26,079 bases of DNA from DATFYI01 sp035315125 (GTDB taxonomy: Bacteria; Chloroflexota; Anaerolineae; Anaerolineales; Anaerolineaceae), in assembly GCA_035315125.1 (NCBI GenBank), contig DATFYI010000311.1, forward strand, positions 1 to 26,079, given 5' to 3'. The notes beneath the pieces were generated by a model. That model did no database searches. It saw only the letters and a list, made by a program, of their open reading frames with translations, and was not told where the DNA came from. The translations under genes were made by a program, and so were the position numbers. Below, piece after piece: positions 16,712-24,648 of this stretch (the stretch's first letter is position 1; every line of letters starts with the position of its first letter).

Positions 16712-17748
16712 ACAAACGAAAGGTCATTTTATGGGTATTGAATAACTTGATCTGGTTCTTATTATTGGCGACGGTCGTATTCTTTTCTCTGATATCGAAT
16801 CACTTCTTAACCCGCATCAACCTAACGAACATCGTTGTCCATGCTGTCGTAATCGGTCTCCTGGTGGTTGGCCAGGTGTTTACGCTGGTTACCGGGAACT
16901 TTGACCTGTCCTCAGAGGCAACGTTGGGATTATGTGCGCTCATCGCTGCCTGGCTGATGGTCCCTGCTGGAGCACCATCTTATGGAGGAGGAATCCTGCT
17001 CAGCACCTACGTAGCCGTTCCGATTATGCTCCTTATCGGGGTATTGATCGGTTTAATCAACGGACTGCTGATCACCCGCCTTAAAGCAAATGCCTTTATC
17101 GTGACCCTGACTATGCAGCTGATCATCCGCGGGGTCATGATGCCGATCACCGCTGGAAATACCATGGCCAACCTTCCGACTGATTTTAAGGCCCTGGGCA
17201 ATAACTCGCTTGGCCTTATCCCGGTTTCGGTGATCGCACTGGTCGTGGCATTCGCCATCGGCCATATTATCATGCAATACCGGCCTTTCGGTCGCAGTTT
17301 ATATGCAGTTGGTGGGAATAAGGAAGCAGCCCTGGCTGCGGGCATCAACCCAGACCGGCGAATCCTCCAGGTATATATCATCAGTGGTTTGATGGCGGCG
17401 ATTGCCGGCTGGATGATGGCAGGCCGAACGGGTGTAATCGTACAGAATATGGGTCAAGGCTATATCTTCGAGGTGATGGCGGCCTCCGTTATCGGTGGGG
17501 TCAGCCTGCAGGGGGGGCGCGGCACAATGGTTGGCGCATTCGGCGGAGTGCTTCTACTCTCGACCATAGAATCCGGTTTGAGCCTGATGCGGATCTCAAC
17601 GTTCTGGATTGAAATCGCAAGTGGTCTGATTATACTGATCGCTATGTTTATTGATGCCCAGAAAGTCCGCTACACAACCTCTCAGGCAGCCTCCCTGGCT
17701 AAAATTGTTACCCAGGCCATGCCATCCGGGTCTGGTGGGAGCGATTGA
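16708..17748 (+). CDS. Sugar ABC transporter permease 1 (CUT2, BPD_transp_2)
   Basis: Integral membrane protein of 346 residues with about 8-10 hydrophobic segments, RbsC/LsrC/RhaP class. Seen: N-terminal membrane helix WFLLLATVVFFSLIS, the VTGNFDLSSEATLGL motif, the cytoplasmic EAA-like loop FGRSLYAVGGNKEAALAAGI that contacts the ATPase, and MAASVIGGVSLQGGRGT near the C-terminus. Its start overlaps the ATPase stop. The next gene is a paralogue of identical length, so the channel is probably a heterodimer, as in the AI-2 (LsrCD) and rhamnose (RhaPQ) importers rather than the homodimeric ribose system. Solute not identifiable. Confidence 0.94.
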   Translation: MNKRKVILWVLNNLIWFLLLATVVFFSLISNHFLTRINLTNIVVHAVVIGLLVVGQVFTLVTGNFDLSSEATLGLCALIAAWLMVPAGAPSYGGGILLSTYVAVPIMLLIGVLIGLINGLLITRLKANAFIVTLTMQLIIRGVMMPITAGNTMANLPTDFKALGNNSLGLIPVSVIALVVAFAIGHIIMQYRPFGRSLYAVGGNKEAALAAGINPDRRILQVYIISGLMAAIAGWMMAGRTGVIVQNMGQGYIFEVMAASVIGGVSLQGGRGTMVGAFGGVLLLSTIESGLSLMRISTFWIEIASGLIILIAMFIDAQKVRYTTSQAASLAKIVTQAMPSGSGGSD

Positions 17749-17810
17749 GTAGTATCTATCCGGCCGAATGATGGTTAGCTATTTTTTAGTATAGAAAGGT
17801 TGGACACTCC

Positions 17811-18851
17811 ATGGATGTGCGCAAATACATTCCGGCGGTGTTAGATAACCTGATCTGGGCTCTCTTGATAGGTGTAATCATCCTGTTTTCTACCTTGAGC
17901 TCGGCTTATCTTACGCCATTGAATTTTCTCAATATTCTTTTTGCAGCAGCCGTATTGGGGCTGCTCGTTATCGGAGAAGCTTTTGTCCTGATTACCGGGA
18001 ATATGGACCTATCGGTCGAATCGACCGTTGCTGTGTGTGCTTTACTCGGAGCCTGGCTCACAGTGCGCCCAGGACCTCCAGATAACGGTTTGGGGATCCA
18101 GATGAATCCTTTCCTGGCCATCGCGATCCTTCTTGCTTTCGGCGCTTTCGTGGGTTGGTTCAACGGGTTCCTGATCACACGCATGAAAATGAATAATTTT
18201 GTAGTCACGCTCGCCATGTTGATTGCACTGCGGGGATTGATGCACCTGCTACCGGCCGGGAACACGGTTTACAACACGACCATGCCCTACAATTTTCTTG
18301 GCCAATCGACGATTGGGCCAATCCCATTACCAGTAATCATAGTGATCGTGGCATTCATCGTAGCTTTTATCGTTCTGAAATATTCCCCATTCGGGCGGAG
18401 CCTGTATGCCATTGGGGGCAACCGCGAGGCCGCAAGAGCTTCGGGGATCAACCCCGAGCGACGTATACGGCAGGTTTATCTGATCGCGGCAATCTTAGCG
18501 GCGTTTGCGGGCTGGATGCTAGGCGCCCGGATCACTGCTGTACCCCCAAACCTGGCGAGCGGCATGGTATTCGATGTGATGGCCGCCTCTGTGATCGGCG
18601 GGGTTAGCTTGCAAGGGGGACGTGGTACGATGATGGGAGCCTTTGGAGGGGTTCTGCTATTGGCTGCAATAAGCGCCGGTCTAAACCTGATTGATGTAAA
18701 CGCTTTCTGGGTAGATCCGATCCGAGGCGGTGTTATCCTTTTGGCTATGCTGATTGATGCCCAGAAAGTTCGCTACCGTGCCCCGGTGATAAAATCTGCC
18801 TCGATGTCTACGGTCGCTTCGCCATCAACGCCTCCTACGCCAGGGGACTGA
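17811..18851 (+). CDS. Sugar ABC transporter permease 2 (CUT2, BPD_transp_2)
   Basis: Second permease, also 346 residues, 62 bp after the first. Shares long blocks with it (FGRSLYAIGGNREAARASGI, MAASVIGGVSLQGGRGT and IDAQKVRY near the end), so the two arose by duplication, but the substrate-facing parts differ (for example ITGNMDLSVESTVAVC). Membrane helices are spread through the length and the C-terminal 25 residues are hydrophilic with a Ser/Pro/Thr tail. A ribosome site is weak (AAAGG about 9 nt ahead of the ATG). It completes a binding protein-ATPase-permease-permease importer and is followed by a 174-bp gap before the transketolase genes. Confidence 0.94.
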   Translation: MDVRKYIPAVLDNLIWALLIGVIILFSTLSSAYLTPLNFLNILFAAAVLGLLVIGEAFVLITGNMDLSVESTVAVCALLGAWLTVRPGPPDNGLGIQMNPFLAIAILLAFGAFVGWFNGFLITRMKMNNFVVTLAMLIALRGLMHLLPAGNTVYNTTMPYNFLGQSTIGPIPLPVIIVIVAFIVAFIVLKYSPFGRSLYAIGGNREAARASGINPERRIRQVYLIAAILAAFAGWMLGARITAVPPNLASGMVFDVMAASVIGGVSLQGGRGTMMGAFGGVLLLAAISAGLNLIDVNAFWVDPIRGGVILLAMLIDAQKVRYRAPVIKSASMSTVASPSTPPTPGD

Positions 18852-19025
18852 GCATCGACTGATAGATACTTGAGGTATTGTGTTGATTGTAAGAAGTTGA
18901 TGAGTCGGATTGGCGATCGGCAGAACCTGCTCAAGCCTGTGAAGGCCGTAACCAACACCTTCTTTTTTACTTTAGAAATGCACTCGTTCTTATCAATATC
19001 CACTCATAGAGAACAACGAATCCTT

Positions 19026-19994
19026 ATGAATACTTCTCCATCCAACTTTCAAGAACAGCGAATGGCCCTGGGAGATGCCCTCGTTTGTCTGGGACAAGAA
19101 TTCCCCGATTTGGTGGTGCTTTCCCCGGACGTATCGATATCTACTCGGACTATTAAATATAAAACCGCTTTCCCAGACCGGTTCATTTGCAGTGGTATCT
19201 CAGAGCAGAATACAATTGGAATGGCGGCGGGGCTCTCGACAATGGGATGGGTACCGGTTGTCGCAGGATATGCAATGTTTGTGGGTGGAAAGGCGTGGGA
19301 ACCCATACGCAACTCAATCGCCTATCCCCATTTGAATGTAAAGATCGTTGCGACGCATGGTGGAATCAATGTGGGCGCGGATGGAGTGACCCACCAGGCA
19401 ATCGAAGACCTGGCGTTGATGCGATCAATTCCTGGAATGATTGTCTTGACGCCGATGGACGCCAATCAGGTAGAACCGGCGCTTAGAGCGGCTCTGACGA
19501 TCCAGGGGCCAGTCTATATCCGACTAGAACGGGCGGCGATACCGGTCCTTTCTGAAGCGAATGCGCCATATCCGATCGGTGGATCGATCCAACTTCGTGA
19601 AGGCCGGGATGCAACTGTATTTGCCATCGGGGGAATGGCCGCTATGGCAGTCAATGCAGCCGACGCTTTAGCTCAAGAGGGCCTCCACATTCGCGTAGTG
19701 AGTATGCTCTCGGTTAAGCCGCTCGATGAAGCTGCTATCGTCGCCGCTGCACAAGAGACTGGTGCTATAGTTACCGCTGAAGATCATAATCGTTGTAGTG
19801 GACTGGGTGGAGCTGTTGCCGAGACGCTTGCCCGGTTGGCTCCCGCACCTGTGGAACAGATTGCATTAGATGATACATTCGCAGAAAGCGGTTCTGTAAA
19901 CGAACTTTATGCTAAATATCACTTAACCTCCAACGATATCATCGGAGCGGTAAAAAAAGTGATCTCTAGAAGCCGAGCAATCAGGAGCCTATAG
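19026..19994 (+). CDS. Transketolase C-terminal (pyrimidine-binding) subunit
   Basis: C-terminal half of a split transketolase, 322 residues. It supplies the glutamate that activates the TPP aminopyrimidine ring: GISEQN, with E60. Then comes the pyrimidine-domain core (AGYAMFVGGKAWEPIRNSIAYP) and a C-terminal domain from about residue 185. Forms a heterotetramer with the N-terminal half encoded next. The frame is open back to 18870, but the upstream residues (rich in Lys, Arg and Phe) do not look like the family and the ATG at 19026 gives a normal N-terminus; the ribosome site is weak. It transfers two-carbon ketol units between sugar phosphates. Split forms also include special-substrate enzymes such as apulose-4-phosphate transketolase (AptAB) and the sulfosugar enzyme (SqwGH). 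Confidence 0.9.
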   Translation: MNTSPSNFQEQRMALGDALVCLGQEFPDLVVLSPDVSISTRTIKYKTAFPDRFICSGISEQNTIGMAAGLSTMGWVPVVAGYAMFVGGKAWEPIRNSIAYPHLNVKIVATHGGINVGADGVTHQAIEDLALMRSIPGMIVLTPMDANQVEPALRAALTIQGPVYIRLERAAIPVLSEANAPYPIGGSIQLREGRDATVFAIGGMAAMAVNAADALAQEGLHIRVVSMLSVKPLDEAAIVAAAQETGAIVTAEDHNRCSGLGGAVAETLARLAPAPVEQIALDDTFAESGSVNELYAKYHLTSNDIIGAVKKVISRSRAIRSL

Positions 19995-19996
19995 GT

Positions 19997-20836
19997 ATGG
20001 TAACCCCTGCATCACAAATTGACCTTGCTAAGATTGAATTTCTGACTGATCGGGCGCGCAGTATTCGTCGCCACATCATCAAAATGACGAGTGCTGCTGG
20101 TAGCGGACATCCTGGGCCATCATTTTCACCGGTGGAGTTCCTATCGGCCTTATATTTTTCGGAGATGCACATTGATCCAGCTTCTCCCACATCGCCCGAA
20201 CGGGATAGGTTTGTGCTATCCAAGGGCCATGCTGCACCGGTTCTCTATGCCGCTCTGCATGAGGCAGGCTATTTTTCTGAGGAAGTGATGCTATCCCTGC
20301 GCCAAGTCGGCAGTCTATTGCAGGGTCATCCCAATATAAAAACCCCTGGCGTGGATGCGACTACGGGTTCGCTTGGTATCGGTCTTTCCCAAGCGGTCGG
20401 GATGGCACTAGGTGCTCGAATGCGTGGGGCAAGCAATAGGGTCTATTCTGTCATCGGTGATGGCGAATGTGATGAAGGCCAGATTTGGGAGGCTGCATTA
20501 GCCGCAGCCCATTTCCACCTGGGTAACTTGGCCGTTTTTCTTGACCACAACGGCTATCAATTCGATGGACCAGTGTGCGAGGTAATGGGTCTGGAACCTC
20601 TTTCTGATAAATGGCGGGCTTTTGGATGGCGGGTGGAGGAGATCGACGGCCATTCTTTCGAGGAAATCCTCGGTTTCTTGGAACGTTCGCGGACTTGTAC
20701 TGACCAGCCCTCAATTGCGGTGGCAAAAACTGTGAAGGGTTATGGAGTTTCATTCATGGCTGGGAGCCAGGAATATCACGCAAGATCGTTGACTGCTGAA
20801 GAAACGCAACGGGCGCTTGAGGAACTGGAGGACTGA
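19997..20836 (+). CDS. Transketolase N-terminal (TPP diphosphate-binding) subunit
   Basis: N-terminal half of the split transketolase, 279 residues. Seen: GSGHPGPSFSPVEFL with H38, LSKGHAAP with H78, QGHP with H111, and the TPP/Mg motif GDGECDEGQ (154-162) closing at N185. These are the standard histidine and cofactor positions of transketolase. It starts 2 bp after the C-terminal half, ensuring coupled synthesis. The order is reversed compared with the usual N-half then C-half arrangement. It likely shuttles a ketol group from the pathway's ketose phosphate onto an aldose phosphate, producing pentose- or triose-phosphate intermediates. Whether the substrate is an ordinary sugar phosphate or a branched/unusual one cannot be told from the motifs. 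Confidence 0.92.
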   Translation: MVTPASQIDLAKIEFLTDRARSIRRHIIKMTSAAGSGHPGPSFSPVEFLSALYFSEMHIDPASPTSPERDRFVLSKGHAAPVLYAALHEAGYFSEEVMLSLRQVGSLLQGHPNIKTPGVDATTGSLGIGLSQAVGMALGARMRGASNRVYSVIGDGECDEGQIWEAALAAAHFHLGNLAVFLDHNGYQFDGPVCEVMGLEPLSDKWRAFGWRVEEIDGHSFEEILGFLERSRTCTDQPSIAVAKTVKGYGVSFMAGSQEYHARSLTAEETQRALEELED

Positions 20837-20839
20837 CAG

Positions 20840-21787
20840 ATGGTTACCCCAAAGATCGTCGTAGTTGGAAGCTGCAATATGGATATCTATTCGTGGACGG
20901 ATCATCTGCCGGAACCCGGAGAGACGGTAATCGGCGACCGCTATTGGCAGGTCATGGGAGGAAAAGGCGCCAACCAGGCGGTGGCTGCCTGCCTCCAGGG
21001 CGCACAAGTAAGCATGGTTGGCCGGGTTGGAAACGACCTATTCGGCCAGAATATGTTGGAAACTTTATCTGGTTATGGGGTGGATGCCTCGCACGTACGG
21101 GTAGACGAGCAGGTGGGGTCGGGGATAGCGTTGGTTGTGGTCGATAAAAAGCCGGAAAATATTATCGTGGTGGTACCGGGAACCAATATGTGTATCGAGC
21201 CCGCGGATATTGACGAGGCTGATGCGTGCATTCATGCTGCTGATGTGTTGCTGGCTCAGATGGAAATCCCGCTTCCTGCTATTGAACGAGCTTTCGATGT
21301 GGCGCATCAGGGAAAAGCTGTCTGTGTGCTCAATCCTGCGCCTGCCAGGCCTATCCCAGACAAGATTTACCAGAAGATCGACCTGATTACCCCAAACCAA
21401 AACGAGGCGAAAGTCCTGACCGGCATTACGGCGGAGACAATCGAAGGCGCGGAAGCAGCTGGAAAGGCGCTGATTGAGAGAGGGGTTCCGGCGGTGATTA
21501 TCACGCTGGGAGCTCAGGGAGCATTGCTTGTGCTTCCCAAAGAAACACATCACCTGGAAGGAATGCGCATACTGGATGCGCTGGACACTACTGGTGCTGG
21601 AGATGCATTTATGGGTGGGCTTGCTGTTTCCCTGGCGTGTGGAAAATCACTGCTTAAAGCGATCTGCTTTGCCAACATTGTCGGCGCGCTTTCTACGCGC
21701 AAACGGGGCGCTATGCCCTCGATGCCCAGCCAAGTCGAAGTGGAAGTGTATATCCGTGAGCATCATTTATCAGAGCTTGTAGACTGA
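20840..21787 (+). CDS. rbsK: Ribokinase (PfkB family)
   Basis: ATP-dependent sugar kinase of 315 residues, the typical ribokinase length. Seen: N-terminal GSCNMDIY substrate strand, GGKGANQAV (40-48), the Mg/phosphate motif NQNE (186-189), and the anion-hole/catalytic-base motif DTTGAGDAF (249-257) with D255. Phosphorylates ribose or a close relative at the terminal hydroxyl. Ribosome site GGAG lies 9 nt before the ATG, only 3 bp after the transketolase half. With an FGGY kinase also in the operon, the pathway has two phosphorylation steps or two substrates. Deoxyribokinase-like or other pentose specificity is possible; motifs do not discriminate. Confidence 0.9.
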   Translation: MVTPKIVVVGSCNMDIYSWTDHLPEPGETVIGDRYWQVMGGKGANQAVAACLQGAQVSMVGRVGNDLFGQNMLETLSGYGVDASHVRVDEQVGSGIALVVVDKKPENIIVVVPGTNMCIEPADIDEADACIHAADVLLAQMEIPLPAIERAFDVAHQGKAVCVLNPAPARPIPDKIYQKIDLITPNQNEAKVLTGITAETIEGAEAAGKALIERGVPAVIITLGAQGALLVLPKETHHLEGMRILDALDTTGAGDAFMGGLAVSLACGKSLLKAICFANIVGALSTRKRGAMPSMPSQVEVEVYIREHHLSELVD

Positions 21788-21831
21788 ATAAAATATTCCA
21801 ATATACGGTTTGAAACATAGAGGGAAAGATT

Positions 21832-22929
21832 ATGACCATTTCAGATGAGGCCAAAGTAAAAGAGGATCGCATCCACAAATTGCTCGACAAAAGTGGTTAC
21901 GATTCACTGCTGATTGCACGCCGGGAAAACTTTGCCTGGCTCAGTTGTGGTGGTCGAGCGGTTACCTCTTACGTGGTCGAAAATGCCCCGGTTTATTTGC
22001 TGGTAACCCCAAAACACAAATATGCCATTGGATATTGCATGGATATGCCCCGCACCATGGACGAAGAATTGGCTGGCCAGGGCTACGATCCGGTGGTACT
22101 GCCAACCTTTGGTAAAACGCCTGAGGAGGTCGCCTACCAGCTTGCGAGGGGCCGTCTGGCGGCGGACTGTGCTATCGCCGGTCTGGATAGCCTGGCGGCT
22201 GAAGTGACTGACTTGCACGAGCCATTCCTCCCTGATGAGATGGCACGGTATCGTGCGGCTGGGAAAGAAGCCGGCCAGCTCATTCACCAGCTGGCCGATT
22301 GGGTTCAGCCTGGAATGACCGAGCGCCAGGTCCTTGGTCACATGTGGGGGTTATACGCCGAAAATAACTTCGATGGGGATTGTATGTTCGTCGTTTCAGA
22401 TGAGCGAATTCGTCGCTATCGACATGCTGTGCCTTCCAATAAGGTTATTGGGCGGGTGGTGATCCTGGCTCCGGCAACCTACAAGTATGGTCTACATTTT
22501 CCGGTCAGCCGGGTGGTTTATTTCAGCCAACCAACAGATGATGAACGCAGGCGACATCTGGCAGTCTCCACAATCCAGGCTGCTATGATTGCGAATAGCT
22601 GGCCAGGTATGCCATTAAACAGCATGCGACAAATTTGCATGGATCTATTTGACCAACTTGGTTTTCCGGAAGAGAAAACTAATCATGTGCATGGTGGACC
22701 GACAGGTTACCGGGTTAGTTATCCAGAACGCTGCCAGGATCCGAAAGAAGTGGTAAAGCCCAATATGGCATTTGGTTGGTACATCACTGTTGCGGGTGCA
22801 AAAAGCGAGGAGGTTACCCTGGTAGAAGATCAAGGCAGTGGGTTGATTACGGTCGACCCGACTTGGCCGATGATAGAAATTGAATACCAGGGACAAAAAA
22901 TTGCCGTTTCAGATGTCCTGGTGCGATAA
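21832..22929 (+). CDS. Creatinase/aminopeptidase P-fold (M24-like) protein lacking most metal ligands
   Basis: Protein of 365 residues with the two-domain layout of the M24 family: N-terminal creatinase-like domain (about 12-135: KSGYDSLLIARRENFAWLSCGG) and a C-terminal 'pita-bread' domain (about 140-365). The metal-binding pattern D-D-H-E-E of true peptidases is not kept: the stretch expected to carry the two aspartates reads VILAPATYKYGLHFPVSR, with A213/P214 and P224 where Asp would be. The His (H287 in HVHGG) and one Glu (in SEEVTLVE) remain. It is therefore probably not a dinuclear metallopeptidase; a metal-free hydrolase or lyase of creatinase type, or a new activity, is likelier. It sits 44 bp after the ribokinase and 11 bp before the RpiB fusion, so it belongs to the pathway. 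Function unknown. Confidence 0.8.
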   Translation: MTISDEAKVKEDRIHKLLDKSGYDSLLIARRENFAWLSCGGRAVTSYVVENAPVYLLVTPKHKYAIGYCMDMPRTMDEELAGQGYDPVVLPTFGKTPEEVAYQLARGRLAADCAIAGLDSLAAEVTDLHEPFLPDEMARYRAAGKEAGQLIHQLADWVQPGMTERQVLGHMWGLYAENNFDGDCMFVVSDERIRRYRHAVPSNKVIGRVVILAPATYKYGLHFPVSRVVYFSQPTDDERRRHLAVSTIQAAMIANSWPGMPLNSMRQICMDLFDQLGFPEEKTNHVHGGPTGYRVSYPERCQDPKEVVKPNMAFGWYITVAGAKSEEVTLVEDQGSGLITVDPTWPMIEIEYQGQKIAVSDVLVR

Positions 22930-22940
22930 GGTGGTGATGT

Positions 22941-24104
22941 ATGAAAATTGGAATTGGCAGCGACCATGCTGGTTTTCAATTGAAACAAGTTATTATAGCC
23001 GAGGTCAGGGAATTGGGTCATGAGGTGATTGATCTGGGAGCCTTTACTGACGCTTACCCAGCCAATGATTATCACTTCACAGGTGCTATGGTGGCCGAAG
23101 CGGTCGTCAGTGGGCAGGCCGATTTCGGTATTGTCATCTGTGGGACCGGGATTGGCATCAGTATAGCTGCAAACAAAGTTCCGGGCGCCTATACTGCCCT
23201 GTGCAACGATCTGTTTACAGCACAGAAATCTCGGGAGCATAACAACGCTAACATTCTGGCAATGGGATCTCGAGTTGTTGACGAAGGATTGGCAAAGGAG
23301 ATTGTACGAGTCTGGCTGGCGACCCCTTATACTGGCGGCCGTCACGAAGCGCGAAATCTCAATCTCCGCAAAATTGAGGCTAAATATTCCCGTACCCAAC
23401 AAACCAGTTCATCCCCGTCAGCCGAGGGAATCCCTAGGGCATTGCGTGGGCGTCTGGTTGACCTCTCTCAGTTGATCTTCCCCGGGCAAGAAGAGTATCG
23501 TTTCGATGCAAATGTTTGTCAGGTGACTCAGTTGTTGCCTCAATACCATACCCCTTCAGGACAGTGGTATGTCATGACTGAAGTGACCCTGTGGAGTCAC
23601 GTGGGTACTCATATCGAGTCGCCTCGGCATTATATAAAGGATGGGCCAGACGTTGCCGACCTACCGCTAGAGAAACTGATTGGCTCTGCAGTGATACTCG
23701 ATTTCAGCCACAAGCAGACCAATGAACCAATTCAATTAGAAGAACTGCGCGCACAAGAGGATATACAGATTGGGGATATGGTCATCCTCAAAACCGGACT
23801 GGATCGTTTTTATAGGACACCGCAAGCGCATGATCGTCCTTATCTCACTGTAGAAGCAACCCACTGGCTTGCGGAAGACCGACAGATTGCGCTTCTGGGC
23901 ACCGATGCCTCAGGTTTTGAGGTGCGTGGGATTAATACACAGCCGAACCACCAAATCCTGTTCGAGCACGGCATCCCAGTGATCGAGCACTTGACTAACC
24001 TCTCTGCCCTCAATCGCAGTCGGGTAACTTTGATTGTCCTTCCGTGGAAAGCTCGTGAATTAGACAGCTGTCCTGTGCGTGTGGTAGCCATCGAAGAAAG
24101 TTAG
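22941..24104 (+). CDS. RpiB/LacAB-type isomerase fused to a cyclase (kynurenine formamidase-like) domain
   Basis: Single 387-residue frame with two complete domains. Residues 1-148: RpiB/LacAB sugar-phosphate isomerase with GSDHAG (6-11), catalytic cysteine in CGTGIG (C67) and the ring-opening histidine in SREHNNAN (H100). Residues 149-166: Ser/Thr-rich linker. Residues 167-387: cyclase/kynurenine-formamidase family (PF04199 type) with the metal-binding motif H220-VGTH224-IESPRH230 (Glu226 in place of the usual Asp), then LKTGLDRF, LLGTDASGFEV and the closing IEHLTNLSAL. Both domains look intact, so this is a genuine fusion and not a read-through. The cyclase part would be a metal-dependent hydrolase, dehydratase or lactonase acting on the isomerase product or substrate. 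A pathway-specific bifunctional enzyme is inferred. Confidence 0.88.
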   Translation: MKIGIGSDHAGFQLKQVIIAEVRELGHEVIDLGAFTDAYPANDYHFTGAMVAEAVVSGQADFGIVICGTGIGISIAANKVPGAYTALCNDLFTAQKSREHNNANILAMGSRVVDEGLAKEIVRVWLATPYTGGRHEARNLNLRKIEAKYSRTQQTSSSPSAEGIPRALRGRLVDLSQLIFPGQEEYRFDANVCQVTQLLPQYHTPSGQWYVMTEVTLWSHVGTHIESPRHYIKDGPDVADLPLEKLIGSAVILDFSHKQTNEPIQLEELRAQEDIQIGDMVILKTGLDRFYRTPQAHDRPYLTVEATHWLAEDRQIALLGTDASGFEVRGINTQPNHQILFEHGIPVIEHLTNLSALNRSRVTLIVLPWKARELDSCPVRVVAIEES

Positions 24105-24116
24105 ACGAGGTGACCT

Positions 24117-24569
24117 ATGAAAATTGTCATCGGTAGCGATCATGTTGGTTTCCCGCTGAAAGAAACAATCGTGCAGCATCTCAAGGAGCGCGGCTATGAG
24201 CCAATAGATCTTGGCGTGTGGGATACGACACCGGTCGATTACCCTGATATTGCCCAACAATTGGCGGAATGTATTGCCCTGGGAAAATATGAACGGGGCA
24301 TTTTGGTATGCGGCACGGGGATTGGCATGGCAATTGTGGCCAATAAAATTCCGGGTGTGCGGGCTGCAGTATGCCATGATCCTTATTCAGCAGAACGCTC
24401 CCGCAAGAGCAATAACGCTCAAGTTATGACCTTGGGTTCGCTCGTGGTTGGTACAGAGCTGGCCAACACCCTGGTCGATATTTGGCTGGCATCTGAATTT
24501 TCCGGTGGGCAATCAGCGCCCAAGGTCGAAAAGATCATTGCCTTAGACGATCATTATCGGAACATCTGA
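24117..24569 (+). CDS. rpiB: RpiB/LacAB-family sugar-phosphate isomerase (tetrulose-phosphate type?)
   Basis: Stand-alone isomerase of 150 residues, normal for the family. Seen: GSDHVGF (6-12), catalytic cysteine in VCGTGIG (C65), and SAPKVEKI at the C-terminus. The position of the ring-opening histidine (H99 in E. coli RpiB) is a serine here: RKSNNAQ, S98. The YSAER..SNNAQ pattern is, as I recall, shared with the EryI/DerI group that isomerises 3-tetrulose/erythrulose 4-phosphate to D-erythrose 4-phosphate. Tetrose 4-phosphates cannot form a furanose ring, so no ring-opening base is needed. It lies 12 bp after the fusion gene. Conversion of a ribose-type phosphate is still possible. Confidence 0.9.
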   Translation: MKIVIGSDHVGFPLKETIVQHLKERGYEPIDLGVWDTTPVDYPDIAQQLAECIALGKYERGILVCGTGIGMAIVANKIPGVRAAVCHDPYSAERSRKSNNAQVMTLGSLVVGTELANTLVDIWLASEFSGGQSAPKVEKIIALDDHYRNI

Positions 24570-24648
24570 ACGGATTGAATCGGGAGGTCTTTCCAGGCAC
24601 GGTGTTGAATGGAAACCGTCCGAACCATAATTGTTGGAGGATTGACTC

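Noticed and set aside
18870..19025. N-terminal extension of the transketolase C-terminal subunit
   Set aside because: The added 52 residues do not resemble the family and begin with a TTG lacking a suitable ribosome site; ATG 19026 gives the normal start.
19026..24569. Sulfosugar (sulfo-transketolase) pathway, suggested by split transketolase, RpiB-type isomerases and a beta-hydroxyacid dehydrogenase
   Set aside because: Two sugar kinases argue for phosphorylated intermediates, no sulfoquinovosidase is present, and a DRL-like enzyme and E1 pair have no role in that pathway.
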